Positions 33,008-42,776 of a stretch of 64,000 nt of DNA are shown one piece after another. Each line of letters opens with the position of its first letter. The stretch's first letter is position 1. The stretch is from Bacteroidaceae bacterium (GTDB lineage Bacteria > Bacteroidota > Bacteroidia > Bacteroidales > Bacteroidaceae), in NCBI GenBank assembly GCA_017559845.1, contig JAFYQQ010000047.1, positions 1 to 64,000 of the forward strand. Direction: 5' to 3'. Below the pieces are notes generated by a model. That model saw only the letters and a list, made by a program, of their open reading frames with translations, was not told the origin of the DNA and ran no database searches. A program made the position numbers and the translations under genes.

Positions 33008-35161
33008 ATGCTACTCCCCCTACTCCTTTCCGCATTCCTCACCACTTCTGAGACTCCTCGGAACGACAGCATCAAGACTTCATGGATGAACAACGTCTCC
33101 GTGACCGGAGAGAAAAGACAAGTGATGTACCGCCTGGACCGCCGCCGCATTGCCGCAAGCACCAATCTGGCCGCGAGCGGAGGTACGGCCTTGGATGTGC
33201 TGAAGACCATCCCCTCAGTTGCCATTGACGCCGACGGTAACGTGACCCTACGTGGAAGCGGACACTTCCTGGTGTACATTGACGGCAAGCCGAGCCCCCT
33301 GGAAGGCGCACAAGCCCTGGAGCAAATTCCTGCAGGAACAATAGAGGATCTGGAGATTCTGACCACGCCTTCGGCCCGATACAAGACCGACGGCGACGTG
33401 GGCATCATCCACATCATCACAAAACAAGGACAAGGAAAGGGATTGAGCGGAATGGCCAACGCATCTGGCAGCACGCTGGGCACCTGGAGCATAGATGGCA
33501 GGCTGGACTACCAGCGCAAGAGCCACACAATATGGGCAAGCATGGTGGCATCGGACATCAAGGGAAAGAGCGACTTCAACCAAAGCAAGACCACCATTGT
33601 GGATGACTATGAGACAACCTCGCAATCTGACGGAACACGCTATACCCGCAACCGCTCGCTCATCGGTACCGTGGGATGGAAATTCATGCCCAACAAAAGC
33701 CATCTACTGAACGTAGACCTGCAATCGGGCCAGACCCGCAGGCGCAGAGGCGGAGACATGAAATACCACGAGCTGAGGACGCAGGCAGGGAATCTGCTTA
33801 ACGACGGTACATATAACAGCCACGACCGGTACTTATTGCTGAAAAACCTGGTACAATTGTCTGCTGACTATACATGGAACATTAACGAGAACGGAGACAA
33901 GCTGTCATTGCAAAGCCGTAACCGTCACGACTGGCGTTCGCTGGAATATACGGAAAGCAACATGTTTGACCTGACCGGAAACCGATATGAAGGCACAAGA
34001 GGATACGAGCGGGAACACCACTGGGACTGCGACGGAAGCCTTACATATATAAAGCAGTATAGAAGTTCGGGAAAACTGGAAGCCGGATACCAGTACACCA
34101 CCTATAGCGAAATCGGAAACTATAACATCAAATACTGGGACCGCCCCGCCCAAGAATTCCAATGGCAGGACAATCTGCATGCCCCGTTCGACTATCGCAG
34201 ACAAGTGCATTCCGCCTATGCCATGGTGAACGACCAGTTCGGCAACTTCATCATGGATGCCGGAGTGCGTGCCGACCGCGTTATCGACCAATTGGAAATC
34301 AGCGTTGAGGGCGCCGACCGCCACATCAAGCGCCTGGAGTTCTATCCCAGCGCACATCTGGGCTACGTACAGGATTGGGGCACATTTACCGCCGGATACG
34401 CCCGCCGCACCAACAGACCGGGAATATGGCAGCTGGAGCCTTACATCACCTACGAAGACTACTACACCAAGAAGGTTGGTAACCCGGACATCAACCCGGA
34501 ATACATTCACGCACTGGAACTGAGTTACCGCAAGTCGTTCCAAAAAGGAAACAGCCTGAACGTAACAGGATATTACAGATGGCGCACTGACGTAATAGAC
34601 GTCATGCGAAAGGCATACGAACCCGGCGTTACGCTGGACTCCATTATCAACGCCGGAGACCAGATAGACCGCGGCATGGAACTGTCGCTCTTGCTCAACC
34701 CCACAAAATGGTGGAAGAGTACGTTAAACGGAGACATCCACAACTACCGCTTTACCAGCCACAGCGAAGGATGCACCAGCGCAGACGGCATGAGTTTCAT
34801 GGTTGGATGGCTGAACCAATTCACCGCCACACCTACGACCAAACTGCAGTTCGACGGCCACGTAGTAGGCCCCAAACGCCACAGTCAAGGCCGCGAAAGC
34901 GCATATTGCTACTTCGACCTGGCAGCCCGCCAGCAACTGCTAAACGGCAAGATGTCCGTATCCCTGGTTGCACACGATGTCCTCCGTACCGCGCGCTACC
35001 ATAATATAAGAAGCACCACCACTCTCGTCTCCGATACAAAAGTGCGTCCAAAATACCCTAACATTCTGTTGTCCCTCAGTTGGAACTTCAATGCTTCGGG
35101 CAAGAAAGACCACACAGGAGCCGTGAGTGATGGTGCCCAGTTTGACGGAAAAGACTTCTAA
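33008..35161 (+). CDS. TonB-dependent receptor, OMP_b-brl_3 type
   Basis: A 717-residue protein. A short signal peptide (MLLPLLLSAFLTTSET), then a plug domain (LDVLKTIPSVAIDADGNVTLRG, then FLVYIDGKPSPL and IIHIITKQG), then a large barrel in which YARRTNRPGIWQLEPYITYEDYYTKKVGNPDINPEY matches the conserved outer-membrane beta-barrel family 3 segment. The N-terminal carboxypeptidase-like domain common in this family is absent. It is a predicted substrate transporter of unknown specificity. A MITE lies 55 bases upstream and no TAnnTTTG box is visible between them, so expression may depend on the MITE or on read-through. Confidence 0.87.
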   Translation: MLLPLLLSAFLTTSETPRNDSIKTSWMNNVSVTGEKRQVMYRLDRRRIAASTNLAASGGTALDVLKTIPSVAIDADGNVTLRGSGHFLVYIDGKPSPLEGAQALEQIPAGTIEDLEILTTPSARYKTDGDVGIIHIITKQGQGKGLSGMANASGSTLGTWSIDGRLDYQRKSHTIWASMVASDIKGKSDFNQSKTTIVDDYETTSQSDGTRYTRNRSLIGTVGWKFMPNKSHLLNVDLQSGQTRRRRGGDMKYHELRTQAGNLLNDGTYNSHDRYLLLKNLVQLSADYTWNINENGDKLSLQSRNRHDWRSLEYTESNMFDLTGNRYEGTRGYEREHHWDCDGSLTYIKQYRSSGKLEAGYQYTTYSEIGNYNIKYWDRPAQEFQWQDNLHAPFDYRRQVHSAYAMVNDQFGNFIMDAGVRADRVIDQLEISVEGADRHIKRLEFYPSAHLGYVQDWGTFTAGYARRTNRPGIWQLEPYITYEDYYTKKVGNPDINPEYIHALELSYRKSFQKGNSLNVTGYYRWRTDVIDVMRKAYEPGVTLDSIINAGDQIDRGMELSLLLNPTKWWKSTLNGDIHNYRFTSHSEGCTSADGMSFMVGWLNQFTATPTTKLQFDGHVVGPKRHSQGRESAYCYFDLAARQQLLNGKMSVSLVAHDVLRTARYHNIRSTTTLVSDTKVRPKYPNILLSLSWNFNASGKKDHTGAVSDGAQFDGKDF

Positions 35162-35165
35162 AAGC

Positions 35166-35873
35166 CTATACCTCTTCTGTAACATTCGGCACAATCAGGC
35201 GATAGCCCTTGCCGTGCACATTGGTAATCTCTACAGAAGGTTCCTCACGCAAATGCTTGCGCAGCTTGGTGATGTAAACATCCATGCTGCGTGCATTGAA
35301 ATAGTTGTCCACAGTCCATATTGCCTTGAGCGCCACATCACGATGAAGCACTTGATTGACATTGGCACAAAGTAACGACAAAAGTTCGCTTTCCTTTGTG
35401 GTAAGTTTGGTCTGTTTATCGCCGATTATAAGAGACTGACGCTGGGTATCAAAGACAATCTTGCCCAAAAGATAACGTGAGACCTTGGTCTGTCCTTTTC
35501 CCTTAACCCTTCGCAAAATGGCCTCCATACGATAAACCAATTCGTCCATGGAGAATGGTTTGGTGAGGTAATCATCTGCACCAAGCTTGAAACCTTCCAG
35601 AATGTCATCCTTAAGATTCTTTGCGGTCAGGAAGATGATGGGCACATCGGGACTGATAGCTCTGATCTCTCTGGCCAGCATAAATCCGTCCATCTTAGGC
35701 ATCATCACATCCAGCAGACACATGTCATAGCTGCCTGTCTGGAATGCCTGTAGTCCGGCTTCGCCGTCCAGGAACAACTCTGCATCATACCCCTTCGCTT
35801 GAAGATATTCTCTCACGAGCATGCCCAGACTTTCTTCGTCCTCACATAGCAAAATGCGCATTTTAGTTTCCAT
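35166..35873 (-). CDS. rprY: OmpR-family response regulator RprY
   Basis: 235 residues: a receiver domain with phosphoacceptor Asp55 (MCLLDVMMPKMDG), switch residues LTAKN and LTKPF, and a winged-helix output domain (LTTKESELLSLLCAN...SMDVYITKLRKHLREE). It closely resembles RprY of Bacteroides, the partner of RprX. The gene starts 14 bases after the rprX stop. Its targets cannot be told from here. It is convergent with the TonB receptor gene, whose stop is four bases from its own. Confidence 0.88.
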   Translation of the reverse strand: METKMRILLCEDEESLGMLVREYLQAKGYDAELFLDGEAGLQAFQTGSYDMCLLDVMMPKMDGFMLAREIRAISPDVPIIFLTAKNLKDDILEGFKLGADDYLTKPFSMDELVYRMEAILRRVKGKGQTKVSRYLLGKIVFDTQRQSLIIGDKQTKLTTKESELLSLLCANVNQVLHRDVALKAIWTVDNYFNARSMDVYITKLRKHLREEPSVEITNVHGKGYRLIVPNVTEEV

Positions 35874-35887
35874 AATGTTCCTTTCTT

Positions 35888-37420
35888 TTAATCTTTATTA
35901 TTAGGTAATGTTATCACAAATTTAGTTCCCTGTCCCAATTCGCTCTGGACACGGATAGTACCCTGGTGCAAATCCACCATTTTCTTCACATAAGCCAAAC
36001 CCAAGCCAAACCCTTTTACATTGTGCGTGTTTCCTGTATGCACACGGTAAAAGCGGTCAAAGATGCGTTTGGTGTCTTCACGGCTTATTCCAATTCCGTT
36101 GTCCTCTATGCAAATGAAAAGGCAGTCCCCCTTATTCCATGTAGACACAATCAGGTGCAGTGGAACATCATCACGTCTGTATTTCACCGCATTGTCCATC
36201 AAATTGAAAATAATGTTGGTAAAATGCATTTCATCAGCGTTTATAAAAGGATCTATCGCCTCCAGGCGATTTTCCACCTGGCCACCCTTTTGCGTTACTT
36301 TCAGAGACAATGTCTGCACAACGTGGGCAATGATTTCGTTGGCATCCAGTTCTTTCATTTTCAATGCAATGTTATCCCGGTCAAAAAGACTCATTTGCAG
36401 GACCTTCTCCACTTGAAAACGCAATCGTTTCGTTTCGTCGTTGATTGCATTTCCCAACCTTTCATACGTTTCGGTGCTTTTGGTTATCGAATTGTCCGCA
36501 AGCATCTGTGCCGCAATCGATATGGTAGACAAGGGTGTCTTGAACTCATGCGTCATGTTGTTGATGAAGTCGTTCTTCATCTGCGTCACCTTCTTCTGAC
36601 GAACCACCAGATAGACCGTGATGATAAAAGTAAGGAAAAGCACCATGGTAAATACCATTGCGGGCGAAACCATTTTAACTATACCCATTATGTATGAGTT
36701 CATATCAGGGAAATGCACTTGAACATAGCCCATTTTTCCTGTTGGGTCGTTACGGAAAAGAGTCTGACTGAAAGTATACTCATTTCCTCTTGCCTCGTAA
36801 TCCGGACAGCGGAACACTTCTCTGCCGTTGGAGGAATAGACCACGAAATGGAATGGCAATGTTATCCCGTTACGCTCCAAAGCCAATTTCATTGTGTTGT
36901 CAAGCATCAGGATGTCCAGACGTTCATGGAATTGTTTTTCCGAAGCACTGTAAAGCACACGCAACACCACCTCATCCAATAATTCACGCTCATAGACATA
37001 AGCTTTCTTTACCGTTTTCTGAAACTGTTCCGTGGCATGACTCCACAAATCATTTCTGCGTCCGCCCGGCACTGTAAGTCCCATCACGTTGGGGATTCTG
37101 TTCCGCACATTCGACACATAGCCCGTAGCGTTCAAAGCACTATCCACAACTTCATCAATTGACGCATCCAAACTATCTTGCGCCATAAACAAAAGGGATT
37201 TTGCCTTGTCATGTTCTGCAATGACGGACTGGAGATAAGTAAACGTCTCCATTCGTTCAAGCTCGCGGGAAGCCTGGTCAAGGCTGCGGTACACGGTTTC
37301 ATCAAACTGGTCTCGACGCATCTTGACCATCGTATCGGCATAACGCATCTGCAAATACAAGAGTACCAGGAAAGAAGTACCCATTATTGTGCATATAATC
37401 CAAATCCAACTTCGTTTCAT
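35888..37420 (-). CDS. rprX: Sensor histidine kinase RprX
   Basis: 510 residues from the ATG at 37420: transmembrane helix 1 at 4-24 (WIWIICTIMGTSFLVLLYL), a periplasmic sensor domain of about 210 residues, transmembrane helix 2 (MVFTMVLFLTFIITVYLVV), an H-box FINNMTHEFKTPLS with the phosphorylated His near residue 290, and an ATPase domain with N-box, GIGISREDTKRIFDRFYR and GFGLGLAYVKKM. The ATG follows the promoter box TATCTTTG after five bases; upstream in-frame codons lie inside or before the promoter and are excluded. Paired with rprY. Confidence 0.88.
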   Translation of the reverse strand: MKRSWIWIICTIMGTSFLVLLYLQMRYADTMVKMRRDQFDETVYRSLDQASRELERMETFTYLQSVIAEHDKAKSLLFMAQDSLDASIDEVVDSALNATGYVSNVRNRIPNVMGLTVPGGRRNDLWSHATEQFQKTVKKAYVYERELLDEVVLRVLYSASEKQFHERLDILMLDNTMKLALERNGITLPFHFVVYSSNGREVFRCPDYEARGNEYTFSQTLFRNDPTGKMGYVQVHFPDMNSYIMGIVKMVSPAMVFTMVLFLTFIITVYLVVRQKKVTQMKNDFINNMTHEFKTPLSTISIAAQMLADNSITKSTETYERLGNAINDETKRLRFQVEKVLQMSLFDRDNIALKMKELDANEIIAHVVQTLSLKVTQKGGQVENRLEAIDPFINADEMHFTNIIFNLMDNAVKYRRDDVPLHLIVSTWNKGDCLFICIEDNGIGISREDTKRIFDRFYRVHTGNTHNVKGFGLGLAYVKKMVDLHQGTIRVQSELGQGTKFVITLPNNKD

Positions 37421-37425
37421 AAAAA

Positions 37426-37433
37426 CAAAGATA
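37426..37433 (-). promoter_or_regulatory. -7 box of rprXY, 5 bases from the ATG
   Basis: TATCTTTG then TTTTT then ATG on the minus strand; predicts an almost leaderless transcript. Confidence 0.6.
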
Positions 37434-37460
37434 TTTATCATAAATAAACAAACAAAAAAA

Positions 37461-37485
37461 CGGTGCAAAAAAATGCACCGTTTTT
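37461..37485 (-). terminator. Bidirectional-type terminator after the EF-G2 gene
   Basis: CGGTGCA pairs with TGCACCG around an A-run, with T/A runs on both outer sides. It lies 40 bases past the EF-G2 stop. Confidence 0.85.
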
Positions 37486-37525
37486 AACATATTTAAGATT
37501 TTAAAGCAATATGATTGCGATTTTA

Positions 37526-39679
37526 TCAATCTTCCGCCGCACTTGCATACGCAGCAATTAACTTTTGTTGTACATCGCCAGGAACCAGTTCATAGCTTGC
37601 AAACTTCATAATAAAGCTGGCACGTCCACCGGTAAGGCTGCTCAATGCCGTGCTGTAGCTTGACATTTCCTTAAGCGGAGCCTTGGCTGTAAGTTTTTCG
37701 TATCCACTCTCGCTGGTCATACCCACAATCATGGCACGGCGACCCTGCAAATCACTCATCACATCACCCATCTTATCGCTGGGAACAAATACTTCCACAT
37801 CATAAATGGGTTCCAGAATCTTAGGACCTGCCTCCTTGAAGGCCTGAGCAAATGCCTGACGTCCTGCGAGCATGAACGAAAGTTCGTTGCTGTCCACCGG
37901 GTGCATCTTTCCATCGTAAACAATCACGCGCACATCGCGGGCATAGCATCCAGTAAGGGGGCCCTGTTCCATACGCTGCATGATACCCTTCAGAATTGCA
38001 GGCATGAAGCGTGTATCAATGGCTCCACCTACCACACTATTGATGAATACCAACTTGCCACCCCATTCAAGATTAACCTCTTCTTTGCTCTTGGCGTTGA
38101 TGCGGTATTCCTGACCTCCGAAACGATACACATCAGGATCGGGCATTCCCTCATAATAAGGTTCTACAATAAGGTGCACTTCTCCAAACTGTCCGGCACC
38201 ACCAGACTGTTTCTTATGACGGTAATCTGCACGTGCAGACTTGGTAATGGTCTCGCGATAGGGAATCTTGGGTTCGTCAAAGACAATCTGAATCTTGTCA
38301 TTGTTTTCCATACGCCATTTCAAGGTACGCAAGTGGAATTCACCCTGTCCGTGAACGATAATCTGCTTCAACTCCTTGCTTTGTTCAATCTGCCATGTGG
38401 GATCCTCCTCACGCATCTTCTGCAAGGCATTCATCATCTTCTCGGTCTCCTGCTCGTTTACGGCACGGATGGCACGGCTATACTTGGCATTGGGATACTT
38501 GATGAAATTGAAACGGTTCTCGCAATCCTTTCCATTCAGCGTATTTCCGGTCTTCACATCCTTCAGTTTAACGGTACATCCGATGTCACCAGCCACAAGT
38601 TCTTCCACCTTGATACGGTTTGCACCGGCACAGCAGAACAACTGAGCCATACGTTCCTTGCTACCACGGTCTGCGTTAGCCAAATCAGCACCTTCATGAA
38701 TGGTACCACTCATCACCTTGAAGTACTGTACTTCTCCGATGTGAGGTTCCATGGCGGTCTTGAAGAAGAACAGGCTGGTCGGTCCGTTGGGATCGGGTGC
38801 AACTTCTTCGCCACGGGTATTGAATACCTTGGGCATTTCATCCACGAAAGGAACCACATTACCCAAGAATTCCATCAGACGACGCACACCCATATCCTTA
38901 CCTGCACATACGCAGAATACGGGGAACATACCTCTTGATGCCAATCCCTTGCGGATACCTTCGCGCATTTCATCCTCAGTCAGTGCTTCAGACTCGAAGA
39001 ATTTCTCCATCAAAGTCTCATCGTGCTCGGCAGCAGCTTCCACCAATGCCTTGTGCATTTCCATTGCCTTGTCCATTTCTTCTGCGGGCACATCCTCAAT
39101 GGTAGGCGCACCGCCTTCGGGACCCCATGAATATTTTTTCATGAGCAGCACGTCAATCACGGCATTGAAGCCAGGACCGGTAGTCAAAGGATATTGAATG
39201 GGCACAACCTTTGGACCGTAGATAGATGTCAGCTGATCCAAAATCTGGTCGTAGTCACAATTTTCATCGTCAAGTTGGTTCACCAGGAAAATCACAGGCT
39301 TGCCCAACTTTTCTGTATAGCGGAAATGGTTTTGAGTACCCACTTCAACGCCATTCGCACCCTTAAGCAACAAGATGGCGGTATCAGTTACGTTCAATGC
39401 GGTCAACGCTGCACCCACAAAGTCATCACTTCCGGGACAGTCAATAATATTCAGCTTCTTGCCGTTCCATTCCACATGATATACTGTAGAGAATACAGAA
39501 TATCCGTATTCATGTTCTACGGGGAAATAGTCACTTACAGTATTATTTTGTGTGATACGTCCACGACGCTTGATGATGCCAGCTTCATACAAAAGTGACT
39601 CTGTAAGGGTTGTCTTGCCCGAGCCGTCATTGCCAAGCAAGGCAATGTTCTTGATTTCGTTCGTTTTGTAAACTTTCAT
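37526..39679 (-). CDS. EF-G2, GTPase-altered elongation factor G paralogue
   Basis: A 717-residue protein with the full five-domain EF-G layout (GDGxGKT-like P-loop, domain II, domain IV with GQFGEVHLIVEP, C-terminal GRRAMIVGM). Key GTPase motifs deviate: the P-loop is GNDGSGKT (16-23), the DxPGH motif is DCPGSDD with the catalytic His replaced by Ser84, the switch I RGITI box is missing, and NKxD is NQLD. This matches the Bacteroides EF-G2 (fusA2) type, reported to support translation without GTP hydrolysis during carbon starvation. Normal EF-G must be encoded elsewhere. A promoter box lies about 80 bases upstream, leaving a long leader. Confidence 0.88.
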   Translation of the reverse strand: MKVYKTNEIKNIALLGNDGSGKTTLTESLLYEAGIIKRRGRITQNNTVSDYFPVEHEYGYSVFSTVYHVEWNGKKLNIIDCPGSDDFVGAALTALNVTDTAILLLKGANGVEVGTQNHFRYTEKLGKPVIFLVNQLDDENCDYDQILDQLTSIYGPKVVPIQYPLTTGPGFNAVIDVLLMKKYSWGPEGGAPTIEDVPAEEMDKAMEMHKALVEAAAEHDETLMEKFFESEALTEDEMREGIRKGLASRGMFPVFCVCAGKDMGVRRLMEFLGNVVPFVDEMPKVFNTRGEEVAPDPNGPTSLFFFKTAMEPHIGEVQYFKVMSGTIHEGADLANADRGSKERMAQLFCCAGANRIKVEELVAGDIGCTVKLKDVKTGNTLNGKDCENRFNFIKYPNAKYSRAIRAVNEQETEKMMNALQKMREEDPTWQIEQSKELKQIIVHGQGEFHLRTLKWRMENNDKIQIVFDEPKIPYRETITKSARADYRHKKQSGGAGQFGEVHLIVEPYYEGMPDPDVYRFGGQEYRINAKSKEEVNLEWGGKLVFINSVVGGAIDTRFMPAILKGIMQRMEQGPLTGCYARDVRVIVYDGKMHPVDSNELSFMLAGRQAFAQAFKEAGPKILEPIYDVEVFVPSDKMGDVMSDLQGRRAMIVGMTSESGYEKLTAKAPLKEMSSYSTALSSLTGGRASFIMKFASYELVPGDVQQKLIAAYASAAED

Positions 39680-39757
39680 TTTACTTTCGGTATTATTATA
39701 GGGTTATTTCTAAATTTTCGGGCATAAAATTAGCAAGTATTTCTGGATTATCCCTAA

Positions 39758-39765
39758 CAAAATTA
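39758..39765 (-). promoter_or_regulatory. -7 box of the EF-G2 gene
   Basis: TAATTTTG on the minus strand, 78 bases upstream of the ATG at 39679, so the transcript has an unusually long leader of about 70 bases. Confidence 0.6.
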
Positions 39766-39802
39766 TATGTTATACAACATAAAATGGAAAAGTAAGGTTT
39801 TT

Positions 39803-40915
39803 TTAACGCATTAAATCGCTCATAATGTCATCAGAAACGAATATTCCGCTTTCTTCTATACGCAGAATTCCGTTTTCAAGTGTCATTTTGCCCGATTTTA
39901 GATGCACTTCAGCCAAACGAAGACAATAGCGGCGGTTTTCCGGGGAAAGAAGCTCAAGCGGAAGCCCGTCACAAGTACGCAGACGGGTCATGACAAGCTC
40001 GTCATATAATTCGTCGTCGTTAAGAATTTCCTTTCCGTGAGGCACATCTCCTGCTGCATTGACATAGGCTTTCAACTGCGCATCGTTCCATCGTCTGCAT
40101 CTTGCGCCATCGTAAGAATGCGCTCCCGGCCCGAAACCCCAGTACGGTTCTTGCTTCCAGTAACTACTGTTATGACGCGAACGTTTTCCCGGTAATGCAA
40201 AGTTTGAAATTTCATAATGTTCCATTCCCATTGCAGATGCCCGCTGGCAAAGTTCCTCATACATCTGCAATGAAAGTTCCTCATCCGCCTCCTCCACTTT
40301 TCCTGTCTCACGCATACGGAAAAGTTCCGTTCCCGGTTCATACTGAAGGGCGTATGCGCTAAGGTGAGGGATATTCATTTCCGCAATCCTGTCCAAGTCG
40401 GCACGCCACATCTCCATATTCTGCCCGGGCAGACCATATATAAGGTCAAGGCTCAAATTCGTGTATCCCGCCTCTCGGCACGCCATCACGGCTTCCTTTG
40501 CCTGTGCGGCGGTATGCCGACGACGCAACAAGGACAGCAAGCGATCATCAAACGTCTGAACGCCCATGCTGATTCTGTTTACTGGAGTATGCTGCAAAGT
40601 TTCCAGCCACAAAGGAGTCACATCGTCCGGATTCGCCTCCACCGTCACTTCCGCATCGGCTTTCAGGCAAAAAAGCCCTGTCACCATATCCAACAGACGG
40701 CGCAACATAACCGGCGAAAGTTGGCTGGGCGTTCCACCGCCCAGATACAGCGTGTCAAGCTGCAGATTCCTCACCTCGTGTTGTCTGGCCTGCATCTCGC
40801 GTTCCAAGGCATACAAGTATTGCGACTTCCATTCCTCACTCAAAGTGGTAGAATAGAAGTCGCAATATGCACAGCGCGACTGGCAAAAGGGAACATGAAT
40901 GTAAATCCCGGCCAC
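39803..40915 (-). CDS. hemW: Heme chaperone HemW (radical SAM)
   Basis: 370 residues: IYIHVPFCQSRCAYCDF gives the CxxxCxxC radical SAM motif, followed by TLYLGGGTPSQLS and VEANPDD. The sequence lacks the N-terminal extension of HemN, so HemW (heme trafficking) rather than coproporphyrinogen dehydrogenase is the better name. Its ATG follows the DUF4827 stop by two bases, so both are expressed together. Confidence 0.92.
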   Translation of the reverse strand: MAGIYIHVPFCQSRCAYCDFYSTTLSEEWKSQYLYALEREMQARQHEVRNLQLDTLYLGGGTPSQLSPVMLRRLLDMVTGLFCLKADAEVTVEANPDDVTPLWLETLQHTPVNRISMGVQTFDDRLLSLLRRRHTAAQAKEAVMACREAGYTNLSLDLIYGLPGQNMEMWRADLDRIAEMNIPHLSAYALQYEPGTELFRMRETGKVEEADEELSLQMYEELCQRASAMGMEHYEISNFALPGKRSRHNSSYWKQEPYWGFGPGAHSYDGARCRRWNDAQLKAYVNAAGDVPHGKEILNDDELYDELVMTRLRTCDGLPLELLSPENRRYCLRLAEVHLKSGKMTLENGILRIEESGIFVSDDIMSDLMR

Positions 40916-40917
40916 GC

Positions 40918-41625
40918 TTATTCTCTCATTTCCTGGTAAGTGATTTCATAGAAGCAAGGGTAGACATTGTTGGTGGCATCTGTCTGTCCCTCTGAGTGAG
41001 GCACAATGATTCTTACCTTTGCAATACCTTCGTCCTCTGCCTTTTGACGACCCAAGTTTATATAGTTCAGCGGAACGAGCCAACCGTTCGGTACGCTGAT
41101 ATTCTTGTAAATCATATACATGGCACCGCCGCCGTTCAGCGTGGTGTTAAAACTTGCCGTAATGGAACCGCTGTTAGTGCTCACGTCCAACACCTCGGGA
41201 GTCGTTGCCCAATAAGGAGTCTGGTTGCTGGTCTGCAAGCTGTCGCCCAGAATGTTGTATTCATAATAACGGCAGATGACACGCTTTGACTCACCGCTTC
41301 TGATGGGTTCGCCAGGACCTTTGCGTACAATCTGCATATACACTCCAGTGTTAGTGAAAAGCACAAACTCATTCTCATCCAGATTGGTTACAGAGTCCTG
41401 AGCCAGGAACTGCTGTTCGGTAATCACCTTTATCTTGCCCGTACTCAGCAACGTATCACCTTGAGCATCCAACAATGTCAGATTGCGGTTCAGGAAGCCG
41501 GCAATAGCCTTGCGTTCCTTTTCTTTCTGGTCAGCATAGGTCTCATCCTCGTTGCAGGACCACAATGCTGTGGCAACCGTACAAAGCGCCACACACATAA
41601 ACAAGTATTTCTTTATCTTCATCAT
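40918..41625 (-). CDS. DUF4827 lipoprotein
   Basis: A 235-residue protein with lipobox ALWSC after MMKIKKYLFMCVALCTVAT. The body (KERKAIAGFLNRN, then DENEFVLFTNTGVYMQIVRKG and WLVPLNYINLGRQ) matches DUF4827, a Bacteroidetes periplasmic or surface lipoprotein family distantly like FKBP-type proteins. Start at 41625 because the longer frame begins inside the promoter box at 41643. It precedes hemW in one operon. Confidence 0.85.
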   Translation of the reverse strand: MMKIKKYLFMCVALCTVATALWSCNEDETYADQKEKERKAIAGFLNRNLTLLDAQGDTLLSTGKIKVITEQQFLAQDSVTNLDENEFVLFTNTGVYMQIVRKGPGEPIRSGESKRVICRYYEYNILGDSLQTSNQTPYWATTPEVLDVSTNSGSITASFNTTLNGGGAMYMIYKNISVPNGWLVPLNYINLGRQKAEDEGIAKVRIIVPHSEGQTDATNNVYPCFYEITYQEMRE

Positions 41626-41642
41626 TTTCTTGGATTTGGGCA

Positions 41643-41650
41643 CAAAGTTA
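41643..41650 (-). promoter_or_regulatory. -7 box of the DUF4827-hemW operon
   Basis: TAACTTTG on the minus strand, 17 bases upstream of the ATG at 41625. Confidence 0.6.
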
Positions 41651-41724
41651 GCAATAAAAAGCGGATTGCAAGCCTTCCCGTCCTAAAAAACACTTTTTTT
41701 TAACAAGTTTCGTCTTCTGTGTGC

Positions 41725-42756
41725 TCACTTCAACAAGGTTTCGTAGGCACGGATGGCATTTTTTACCGTCTTCACCGCCTCTTCCATATTGCATTGCAGA
41801 CGCCCGCCGCTCGCGTTCTTGTGGCCTCCTCCGTTGAAGAAACAGGCCGCCATTTCGTTGCACGGAAAATCATCCACACTTCGCAGGCTCACCTTTATCA
41901 CCCCGGGATGCTCCGTGTCTTCGGCAAGGAACACACTCAGCCTCATGCCCATAATCTGCAAGGGCATGTTGACAAAGCCTTCCGTGTCTCCGTTCTTTAT
42001 TCCGAAAAGACGCCTTTCGCTGTTGGTCAACGTCATGATACTGGCATGCATCTGAGGCACCAGTTCCATCTTCACATACAGCATGTATCCCATCAGTTTC
42101 ATGCGGGCAGGCGAAGCCGTCCAGAACACGTTCCGGTAAATCTTGTCTTTGTCTATTCCACACGCCAACAGCTTGCCTATACACTCATACACGGCAGGGC
42201 GGTTGCTGGCATAGGTGAAGGCGCCCGTGTCGCACATCATGGCCGTATAGATGCACACAGCCTCATCATGGCTTATGTTCTCCAGCTCGCCCATCTGGTC
42301 AAGCAAATGACACCACACTTCTGCCGTGGCACACATTTCGGGGCGCGATGCCACAACCTGACAAAAGTCAGAAGGTGCCGTGTGATGGTCTATCATGATT
42401 TTTGGGGCAGGATTGACCATTACCATCTCTTGTAGTCCCATCAGACGGGAAGGGTCGTTAAAGTCGGCCACAACAAACAGGTCGGCAGCCTTTACCACTG
42501 CCGCCACTTCCGTCTCGTGCCGGGCATATACTTTTACCTCTGTTGCACCAGGCATCCACTTGAGGAAGTCTGGAAACGAAGTGGGCACAACCACCTGCAC
42601 ATCTTTTCCCTCCCGAGCCAGATATTTTTTCATCGCGAGGGAAGAGCCCACGGCATCTCCGTCAGGGTTTACATGCGCACAGATTACTATATGTTGAGCT
42701 TCTGCGGTAAGTTGCCGAAAGCGGGACAAGGCCTCCTCACTCAGTATCTTTTCCAT
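41725..42756 (-). CDS. nrnA: DHH-family nanoRNase/pAp phosphatase NrnA
   Basis: 343 residues: VNPDGDAVGSSLAM and IMIDHHTAPSDF supply the DHH-domain metal ligands, MMCDTGAFTYAS a further Asp, and NGGGHKNASGGR the DHHA1 substrate-binding motif. It degrades short RNA oligomers and 3'-phosphoadenosine 5'-phosphate. It begins 20 bases after the upstream GATase-like gene and is probably co-transcribed with it. In many Bacteroidetes this gene stands next to comEC; here comEC is 14 kb away. Confidence 0.93.
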   Translation of the reverse strand: MEKILSEEALSRFRQLTAEAQHIVICAHVNPDGDAVGSSLAMKKYLAREGKDVQVVVPTSFPDFLKWMPGATEVKVYARHETEVAAVVKAADLFVVADFNDPSRLMGLQEMVMVNPAPKIMIDHHTAPSDFCQVVASRPEMCATAEVWCHLLDQMGELENISHDEAVCIYTAMMCDTGAFTYASNRPAVYECIGKLLACGIDKDKIYRNVFWTASPARMKLMGYMLYVKMELVPQMHASIMTLTNSERRLFGIKNGDTEGFVNMPLQIMGMRLSVFLAEDTEHPGVIKVSLRSVDDFPCNEMAACFFNGGGHKNASGGRLQCNMEEAVKTVKNAIRAYETLLK

Positions 42757-42776
42757 ACATTATATTATATATTAGG

